Shown here: piece by piece, positions 1 to 5,345 of the stretch
Layout of the letters: every line of letters begins with the position of its first letter
Position numbering within the stretch: position 1 is the stretch's first letter
Source of the DNA: Pseudomonadota bacterium
GTDB lineage: Bacteria > Myxococcota > Polyangia > Polyangiales > Polyangiaceae
Assembly (NCBI GenBank): GCA_023419055.1
Contig: JAEZYO010000050.1
Span: 1-7,806, forward strand
DNA length: 7,806 bases
Reading direction: 5' to 3'
Notes under the pieces: model-generated
What the model was told of the DNA's origin: nothing
The model's input: only the letters and a program-made list of their open reading frames with translations
The model's database searches: none
Program-made: the position numbers and the translations under genes

Positions 1-256
1 GTGCGGCTGCGGGCGCCGTCTGCGGATCGGCAGCGGGAGCCGCGGCAGCGGTCGCGTCGACGGGGGCCGGCGCGACGGGGGCCGGCTCGGGCTCGGGGGC
101 AGGAGCAGCTGCAACCGGCTGCGGAGCGGGAGCCGCCGGTGCGTTGGACGGGTGCCATGGCTTCGACGCGCAGGCACCCGACGTGAAGGCGAGCGCCGCC
201 AACGCTCCCAACATGAGTCGATACGAACCACCAACGAACCCGAGCTCTCGTGTCAT
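1..256 (-). CDS. Exported Ala/Pro-rich protein, probable lipoprotein (N-terminal fragment)
   Basis: This is the start of a gene that leaves the window at its left edge; 85 codons are visible, all open. Reading leftwards from the ATG at 256-254, the protein has a basic N-terminus (Arg3, Arg13) and a hydrophobic stretch at about residues 14-25. It then reads TSGACASKPW. Cys29 could be lipidated, although Ser at -3 is a poor lipobox residue; alternatively signal peptidase I could cut after Ala30. From residue 39 the chain is almost entirely Ala and Pro with a few acidic residues, as in linkers that hold a domain away from a membrane or the cell wall. The start is supported by an AAAGAAAGG ribosome binding site 7 bases upstream. 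An internal ATG at codon 15 would lose the basic N-region. No functional domain is visible, so the role is unknown. Confidence 0.72.
   Translation of the reverse strand, partial: MTRELGFVGGSYRLMLGALAALAFTSGACASKPWHPSNAPAAPAPQPVAAAPAPEPEPAPVAPAPVDATAAAAPAADPQTAPAAA
58..86. repeat. 14-bp direct repeat, 15-bp period, in the Ala/Pro linker
   Basis: The 14-base unit at 58-71 (CGACGGGGGCCGGC) recurs exactly at 73-86, a 15-base period. It lies inside the exported-protein gene and encodes part of its Ala-Pro-Val-rich linker, so the period equals five codons. It probably reflects slippage or expansion of a low-complexity linker rather than a regulatory element. Confidence 0.6.
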
Positions 257-384
257 CTCAACACCTTTCTTTGGCACTCCGGCGAGCGACGGATTATCGA
301 CCTGCCGCAGCTTTCTGATATCCCCAGAACGCAACCTAAACGAACCTACCCCTTAACACAGTCGCTCATCATTTGTCATCGCGC
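257..384 (-). promoter_or_regulatory. Intergenic gap with candidate promoter for the exported-protein gene
   Basis: This 128-bp gap separates the glycosyltransferase stop from the exported-protein start; both genes point left. It is visibly more AT-rich than the coding DNA around it. On the minus strand a GATAAT, five of six matches to a sigma-70-type -10 box, lies at 298-293. This would put a transcription start near 286 and leave a leader of about 30 bases. The sequence 17 bases further upstream (ATATCA, 321-316) matches the -35 consensus at only three of six positions, so an activator or a different sigma factor may be involved. I saw no strong GC hairpin followed by a T run, hence no clear terminator for the glycosyltransferase. 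Confidence 0.35.
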
Positions 385-1395
385 TCACGCGGCGCAGACG
401 AAGGTTTGGCCTTCGGTGTGACCCATCTTTACGAGTGACGTTCGTATCAACGTCCGAGCGACGATGCCCGCCACCGACACCACGATGCGCGCGCCGGAGA
501 TTGCTTTGAGCTCCTCCGGACGAATCACCTTCGCTCCCTTGATGACCTGACCGACCCTTCCCGGATGGAGCTCGACGATGTGCGTCGGCTTCCGCCCGAG
601 CTCCAGGAGCAGGCGGCAGAGAACACGCCCCGTATCGCCGTAGCCCCAGAGCACGTAGTGCTCGGTGTCGCGCAGGAAGTCGCGCGCCAAGAAGTGAGCA
701 CGGCAAGCGGCGAAGCGGTCGAGCCGGTAGGCCGCGCCCGTTCGTGAGAGCCGGCCCGGACCGTCGCGCCAGAGGTGCAGCGCTCGAGGAACCACGCCGA
801 GCTTCTCGCGCTCGGCCAAGATTCTCAGCACCAGATCGTAATCTTCTGGCCAGCCTGGATCACGATACGGGAAGCGCTCGAGCAGCTCACGCCGCAAGAA
901 GAGAGAAGGATGCGCGAGGGGGCATTCGATGAAGCGCTCGCGAAGCACGTCGTCCTCGGTCGAGAGCGACGCGAGCCAGCGCTCGTAGGCGCAGAGCCCG
1001 GCGCTCAGCTTGCGGCGCGGGAACAGCCGAACGTGGCATCCCGCCCCACCGAGGTCCGGCCGCGCTTCGAGGAGCGCGAGCTGCTCACGGAGCCTGTCGC
1101 GATGCATGAGATCATCGGCGTCCATGCGCGCGACGAAGCGCCCGGCGCACGCGGCGAAGCCCGCTTGAAGCGCCGGCACGATCCCGCGCGGCTCGGTCGA
1201 TACGACGCGGAACCGCTCGTCCCGCGCGGCGAATGATCGAGCAAGATCACCCGTTCGGTCCCGAGACCCGTCATCGACGAGCACACACTCGAAGCGTCGT
1301 TCGGTTTGTGCAGCGACGCTCGCGAGCGCGGCCGACAGCGTCGCCTCCGCGTCACGGGCGGGGATCAGCACCGAGATCAGCGGAGCCGGAGCCAC
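385..1395 (-). CDS. Family 2 glycosyltransferase with C-terminal Rossmann-like domain
   Basis: This 336-residue protein probably transfers a sugar from a nucleotide-sugar donor to a cell-surface glycan or other acceptor in the cytoplasm. The GT-A fold is clear: the N-terminal strand ISVLIPARD (residues 7-15), DDGS at 41-44, the metal- and donor-binding DADD at 92-95, and the acidic WPEDYDLVLR segment at 182-191, whose ED pair is the likely catalytic base region. After about residue 245 a second module begins: LWGYGDTGR (249-257) is a glycine-rich nucleotide-binding loop, followed by HIVELHPGR with an acidic residue after a strand (Glu275), then VSVAG (307-310) and a TFVCAA tail. There is no signal peptide or membrane segment. 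The GTG start at 1395-1393 is the only start codon between an upstream in-frame TAA and the first motif, and GGAG lies 7 bases before it. The donor and acceptor cannot be read from the sequence. Confidence 0.9.
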   Translation of the reverse strand: MAPAPLISVLIPARDAEATLSAALASVAAQTERRFECVLVDDGSRDRTGDLARSFAARDERFRVVSTEPRGIVPALQAGFAACAGRFVARMDADDLMHRDRLREQLALLEARPDLGGAGCHVRLFPRRKLSAGLCAYERWLASLSTEDDVLRERFIECPLAHPSLFLRRELLERFPYRDPGWPEDYDLVLRILAEREKLGVVPRALHLWRDGPGRLSRTGAAYRLDRFAACRAHFLARDFLRDTEHYVLWGYGDTGRVLCRLLLELGRKPTHIVELHPGRVGQVIKGAKVIRPEELKAISGARIVVSVAGIVARTLIRTSLVKMGHTEGQTFVCAA

Positions 1396-1410
1396 TCTCG
1401 AGCTCCGGCT
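1384..1410 (-). promoter_or_regulatory. Hairpin covering the glycosyltransferase ribosome binding site and start codon
   Basis: The bases 1384-1391 (AGCCGGAG) and 1403-1410 (CTCCGGCT) form a perfect 8-bp inverted repeat around an 11-base loop. In the minus-strand transcript the 5' arm contains the GGAG ribosome binding sequence and the loop contains the GTG start codon. Six of the eight pairs are G-C, so the stem should be stable. If it forms, it would hide the ribosome binding site and lower or control translation of the glycosyltransferase. The repeat is seen directly; its function is inferred. Confidence 0.45.
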
Positions 1411-1496
1411 AGCATCGTGGGCCCAGTGGAGGAATCCCCGATCGCAGAGGGGTGCTTACGCTGCTATGAAATGAAAGCGTACGGGGCGAAAATCGC
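1396..1496. promoter_or_regulatory. Divergent control region between glycosyltransferase and mannosidase
   Basis: These 101 bp separate two divergent starts and must hold or overlap the promoters of both genes, unless leaders extend into coding DNA. For the rightward mannosidase, TATGAA at 1465-1470 is a fair -10 match (four of six), but no convincing -35 lies 16-18 bases upstream. For the leftward glycosyltransferase no box stands out. A perfect 6-bp inverted repeat, TACGCT (1457-1462) and AGCGTA (1476-1481), flanks the -10-like sequence with a 13-base spacer. It could be an operator at which a dimeric repressor blocks the mannosidase promoter. The mannosidase start has only a weak, distant GGGG as a ribosome binding site. 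Confidence 0.35.
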
Positions 1497-4400
1497 ATGG
1501 CACGTTACACCGAGTACACGCGCACGCGGCTGAAGCTTCTGGCGGAGCGGCTGCGAGAGAAGGTCTACGAGGCCACGCACCCGCTCGACGAGCTCTCCGT
1601 GAGCGGGCCCGTCGATCGCATCGACTGGGCGGCCGCGCAGCGGCTCGATTACCGCCCCGCCCGGCTGGGTGAAGAGCTCGGCCCGGAGTGGGCCACCTTC
1701 TGGTTCAAGGGCAAGGTGTCCGTACCGGACGCCTGGGCCAGCCAGCGCGTCGATTTGCTCTTCGTCACCCACAGCGAGGCCACCCTCTGGGTCGATGGGC
1801 GCCCCGCGCAAGGGCTCAACTACGAGCCCGCGCCGAGCGGCTACTCCTGGTTCGGCTCGCGGCCGGACGCGCGCCTGGTCGAGAGAGCCACCCCGGGACA
1901 GGTGCTCGAGTTTCAGATCGAGGTTGCCTGCAACGGTCCCTTCGGTTCGCGCGAGCGGCGCTTCCGCACCCAGAGCCCCTACTTGCTCGATCGTGCGGAA
2001 ATTGCGCGTTTCGACGCGGAGGCCTGGTCGCTCTATTTCGATCTCGAAGCGCTGGTCGAGCTCGAGGCCGAGGCCCCGAATGGTCTCGACCCTTCCTGGG
2101 CCGGGGCGCTGCACCGCGAGCTCTCGCGGGTGGCAAACCTCCTCGATCTCGACGACCGCCGCACCTGGCCCGAGGCGCGCCGCGTCCTCATGGACCTCTA
2201 CGCGCACAAGAACGCCGCTCACGTCTTCGAGCTCTCCGCGATAGGGCACGCGCACATCGATACGGCGTGGCTCTGGCCGCTCGCAGAGACCTACCGAAAG
2301 TGCGTCCGCACCTTCAGCTCTCAGCTCGCGTACATGGATCGCTATCCGGAGTACCGCTTCGCTTGTTCGCAAGCGCAGCAGTACGATTGGATTCGCGAGC
2401 GCGAGCCCGAGATGTTCGCTCGCATCGCCGAAAAGGTCGAAGCCGGTCAGTGGGTCCCCGTCGGTGGCAGCTGGGTCGAGCCGGATTGCAACCTCACGAG
2501 CGGCGAATCGCTCGTCCGGCAGCTGCTGTTCGGACAACGCTTTTTCAAGCAGCACTTCGGGCGCTATTGCAGCGAGCTCTGGCAACCCGACGTGTTCGGC
2601 TACAACGGCCAGCTGCCGCAGCTCATGCGTCTCGCCGGGATGACGCGCTTCTTGACTCAGAAGCTGTCCTGGAATCGCTTCAACAAACCCGAGCACCAGA
2701 CGCTGACCTGGGAGGGCATCGACGGCAGCAGCGTGCTCGCGCACTTTCCGCCGGCCGATACGTACAACTCGGTGGCGACCATCGCCGAGCTCCGTCAAGC
2801 CGAGCGGCTCTTCAAGGATCACCCCGCGTCGCGCCAGGGCTACTTGCTGTTCGGCTTCGGTGACGGCGGGGGCGGCCCGACCCCGCACATGCTCGAGATG
2901 CTGCGCCGCACCAGCGATCTGCAGGGCGTGCCGCGCGTCGTGCAGCGCTCGAGCGACGAGTTCTTCGCGGCCATCGAGGCCGAAGGTCACGAGCTGCCGC
3001 GCTTGATCGGGGAGCTCTACTTCGAGTTCCACCGCGGCACCTACACGACTCAGGCGAAGACCAAGCTCGGCAACCGGCGCTGCGAGGATCTCTTGCACGA
3101 CGTCGAGTTCTTGGCGGCGAGCGCCGGGCGTCTCGGTCGCCACGCCTATCCAGCCGAAGCGCTCGAGCGGATCTGGAAGGAGGTGCTCACGCTGCAGTTC
3201 CACGACATTCTGCCGGGTAGCTCGATCGGTATCGTCCACGAGGAAGCCGAACGCGCGTACGCGCGCCTGCAGACCGAGCTCGTGGAGCTCAGGGCGCAAG
3301 CGGTCAACGCCCTGCTCGGCGCCGGACAGAGCGCGGCGGTGCCGGTGAACACGCTGCCCTTCGCCCGCAGCGAAGTTCAGGATCATCCCGAACTCGGCCC
3401 GGTGTGGGTCGAGAGCGCACCCTACGGGGTGGGTCGCGTCGCGCCGACGACGGAGACGGTCGGGCTCACGCCGCTCGAGCTCGGCGGCTGGCTCGTCGAA
3501 AACTCCGCCCTCCGCGCCGAGATCATGCCCGACGGCAGCGTGCTCTCGCTCGTGCACGTGGCGAGCGGACGTGACGCCCTCGCCGCTCCCGGGAACGTCT
3601 TCGAGCTCTACGACGACCACCCCAACGAAACCGACGCGTGGGACATCGATCCCTTTCACCTGGAGACGAGACGACCTTGCGCGCCGGCACACGCCGCGCG
3701 CGTGCTCCGGAATGACGCGCTGCGCGTCGAGCTCGAGTTCGAACGCCGGGTCGGCACATCGAGCTCGTTGCGTCAGGTCGTCCGCCTCGACGCCGGAGCG
3801 CGGCGGCTGGAGTTTCATACCTACGTCGACTGGCGCGAGTCCCACAAGCTCCTGAAGGTCGCCTTCCCGGTGGCCGTGCGCGCCATGAACGCGACCTACG
3901 AGATGCAGTTCGGCGTGGTGGAGCGGCCGACGCACTTCAATACGAGCTATGACCTTGCCAAATTCGAGGTCCCAGGGCACAGGTTCGCGGATCTCTCGGA
4001 GTACGGCTTCGGCGTCGCCCTGCTCTCCGACTGCAAGTACGGCTACAGCACGCACCAAGGCGTGATGCGCCTCAGCCTGCTCCGCGCACCCACCTCGCCC
4101 GACCCGAACGCCGACCGCGGCGAGCATCGCTTCGCCTACGCGCTCTACCCGCACTCCGGCGGGTACCAGGCGAGCGGCGTGGTCGCGGAAGCGCGACGCT
4201 TCGGGGTGCCGGTGGTCTGGGGCGGAAACGCTGCCGAGGCGTCGTCGCTCCTCTGGGTGGACGATCCGAACTTGGTGCTCGACGGCGTGAAGCGGAGCGA
4301 GGACGGGCACGCCCTCGTCTTGCGCCTGTACGAGGCGCACGGGGCCCGCGGCCGCGCGCGCTTGTATTCGGCGCTGCCCTTCTCGCGTGCGAGCATGTGC

Positions 4401-4508
4401 GACCTTTTGGAGCGCGAGGTCTCGCCGATCGCCCACGAGCACGCTAAGGTTCGGAGTATCGACCTCCCTTATCGGCCGTTTCAGATCATCACGGTCAAGC
4501 TCGATTGA
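1497..4508 (+). CDS. Alpha-mannosidase, glycoside hydrolase family 38 (MAN2C1/Ams1 type)
   Basis: This 1003-residue enzyme is expected to release terminal alpha-linked mannose from oligosaccharides by a retaining mechanism that needs a divalent metal. An N-terminal beta domain (about 1-230), with the TFWFKGKVSVPD segment seen in cytosolic GH38 enzymes, precedes the catalytic barrel. HAHIDTAWLWPL supplies metal ligands His253 and Asp255, WQPDVFGYN supplies the nucleophile Asp365, and QFHDILPGSSI supplies metal ligand His569. Asp456 in FGFGDGGGGPT is the likely acid/base. These assignments follow Golgi mannosidase II. A helical segment (about 505-600) and a C-terminal beta region ending in PFQIITVKLD complete the family architecture at normal length. 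There is no signal peptide, so it should act in the cytoplasm on imported or recycled glycans, like human MAN2C1 and yeast Ams1. The ATG at 1497 fits the family N-terminus. It is probably co-transcribed with the hydrolase that follows directly. Confidence 0.95.
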   Translation: MARYTEYTRTRLKLLAERLREKVYEATHPLDELSVSGPVDRIDWAAAQRLDYRPARLGEELGPEWATFWFKGKVSVPDAWASQRVDLLFVTHSEATLWVDGRPAQGLNYEPAPSGYSWFGSRPDARLVERATPGQVLEFQIEVACNGPFGSRERRFRTQSPYLLDRAEIARFDAEAWSLYFDLEALVELEAEAPNGLDPSWAGALHRELSRVANLLDLDDRRTWPEARRVLMDLYAHKNAAHVFELSAIGHAHIDTAWLWPLAETYRKCVRTFSSQLAYMDRYPEYRFACSQAQQYDWIREREPEMFARIAEKVEAGQWVPVGGSWVEPDCNLTSGESLVRQLLFGQRFFKQHFGRYCSELWQPDVFGYNGQLPQLMRLAGMTRFLTQKLSWNRFNKPEHQTLTWEGIDGSSVLAHFPPADTYNSVATIAELRQAERLFKDHPASRQGYLLFGFGDGGGGPTPHMLEMLRRTSDLQGVPRVVQRSSDEFFAAIEAEGHELPRLIGELYFEFHRGTYTTQAKTKLGNRRCEDLLHDVEFLAASAGRLGRHAYPAEALERIWKEVLTLQFHDILPGSSIGIVHEEAERAYARLQTELVELRAQAVNALLGAGQSAAVPVNTLPFARSEVQDHPELGPVWVESAPYGVGRVAPTTETVGLTPLELGGWLVENSALRAEIMPDGSVLSLVHVASGRDALAAPGNVFELYDDHPNETDAWDIDPFHLETRRPCAPAHAARVLRNDALRVELEFERRVGTSSSLRQVVRLDAGARRLEFHTYVDWRESHKLLKVAFPVAVRAMNATYEMQFGVVERPTHFNTSYDLAKFEVPGHRFADLSEYGFGVALLSDCKYGYSTHQGVMRLSLLRAPTSPDPNADRGEHRFAYALYPHSGGYQASGVVAEARRFGVPVVWGGNAAEASSLLWVDDPNLVLDGVKRSEDGHALVLRLYEAHGARGRARLYSALPFSRASMCDLLEREVSPIAHEHAKVRSIDLPYRPFQIITVKLD

Positions 4509-5345
4509 ATGCCAGGTAGAAGACTCGCTCTCTCCGTGCTCCTCCTGCTGGCGGCCACCGCGCGCGCGGCGCCGGATGAGCACCCGCCGGCCACGCCTCC
4601 TCTGCCGAAAGCGTCCGGCGCGCCCACGGCTCCCGCGCCGCCGCCTTCTACCCCGCCCCCTCCACCGTCACTTCCGGCAAGCTTCGTCTCGGGCGTTCCG
4701 ACCACCGTCCCCGTCCCTGGCGACAAGCCGGTCTACGTGATTCACGCGCCCGCGGAGAATCGGCGCGTGCTCGTCTACCTGCACGGTTGGTGCGGCAAGA
4801 TCGAGTCGGTCGAGACCTGGAAAGAGACCGCGGCGGCTCACGGCACGCTGGTCGCGCTGTCGGGCGATCTGAAGTGCCCGAACGGGCGCACGAAATGGAG
4901 CAAGAAGACCGAGCAGCAGCACGAGCGGATCCAGCGCGCCATTTTGGCCGTCAAGGAGGCCCGCGACGGCGCGCTCGACCCCGACAACCTCATGCTCATC
5001 GGCTACTCGCAGGGCGCGGCTCGCGCCTATCGTCTAGCTCAACGTCACTCGACCACCTACTCGCGTCTGGTTCTCGGCGGCCCGCCCGAGCGTCCTTCGA
5101 CCGAGTACCTCGGGCGCGCCCGAGCCATCGCGGTGCTCGGCGGAGAGCTCGAGACCACCGAGTACATGCGCGACGGCACCGCTGATCTCCAGGAGGCAGG
5201 CAAGCTCGCCCGCTATTTCATGCTGCCGAAGTCCAGACACGGAGAGTACGGGCCGGAAGCCGAGCGGGTCATGACGGAAGTGCTCGATTGGCTCGAGCGC
5301 GTGGCACCCGAAGAGAGCGCGGCCGCGTCCGAAGAGCGCGGCTAG
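4509..5345 (+). CDS. Exported alpha/beta hydrolase with proline-rich linker
   Basis: This 278-residue protein is likely an esterase or related hydrolase acting outside the cytoplasm. Residues 1-20 form a signal peptide (arginines at 4-5, a Leu-rich core, cleavage predicted after ATARA). A Pro/Ala/Ser linker to about residue 57 tethers the catalytic domain. That domain shows LVYLHGWCG (oxyanion-hole loop, His92), the nucleophile elbow GYSQG with Ser167, and a candidate catalytic His244 in SRHGEYG. The acid member is unclear: LGGELE (Glu213 or Glu215) sits where an Asp is usual, and Asp222 is another candidate. The only two cysteines, Cys95 and Cys123, could form a disulfide, which fits export. 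The ATG directly follows the mannosidase TGA with no clear ribosome binding site, so translational coupling is likely. The substrate is unknown; distant relatives include carboxylesterases and dienelactone-hydrolase-like enzymes. Confidence 0.85.
   Translation: MPGRRLALSVLLLLAATARAAPDEHPPATPPLPKASGAPTAPAPPPSTPPPPPSLPASFVSGVPTTVPVPGDKPVYVIHAPAENRRVLVYLHGWCGKIESVETWKETAAAHGTLVALSGDLKCPNGRTKWSKKTEQQHERIQRAILAVKEARDGALDPDNLMLIGYSQGAARAYRLAQRHSTTYSRLVLGGPPERPSTEYLGRARAIAVLGGELETTEYMRDGTADLQEAGKLARYFMLPKSRHGEYGPEAERVMTEVLDWLERVAPEESAAASEERG
5342..5345. other. Shared CTAG: overlapping stop codons of convergent genes
   Basis: The palindrome CTAG supplies TAG to the rightward hydrolase (5343-5345) and TAG to the leftward sensor kinase (5344-5342). 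The two genes therefore overlap by 4 bp tail to tail, with no space for an intergenic terminator. Any termination signal for either operon must lie within the coding region of the other gene. Confidence 0.95.

Noticed and set aside
300..325. Possible sigma-54 promoter (GG-N10-GC spacing) before the exported-protein gene
   Set aside because: The minus strand has GG and GC at the right spacing, but the surrounding bases match neither TGGCAC nor TTGCA well. The minimal spacing match is expected often in GC-rich DNA, and a better GATAAT -10 lies nearby.
144..421. Small rightward open frames across the left end
   Set aside because: They overlap the signal-peptide-bearing minus-strand gene, its promoter gap and the end of the glycosyltransferase. 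They have no ribosome binding sites or recognisable protein features.
1464..4583. A 1039-codon open frame antisense to the whole mannosidase gene
   Set aside because: Its length is striking, but antisense stops require TTA, CTA or TCA codons in the sense gene, and these are rare in such GC-rich DNA. The translated product is Arg/Glu/His/Val-rich without domains, while the sense strand encodes a full GH38 enzyme with intact catalytic motifs.
4620..4680. Proline-codon-rich tract as a possible repeat element
   Set aside because: The C-rich run simply encodes the Pro/Ser/Ala linker of the exported hydrolase; there is no regular repeat unit.
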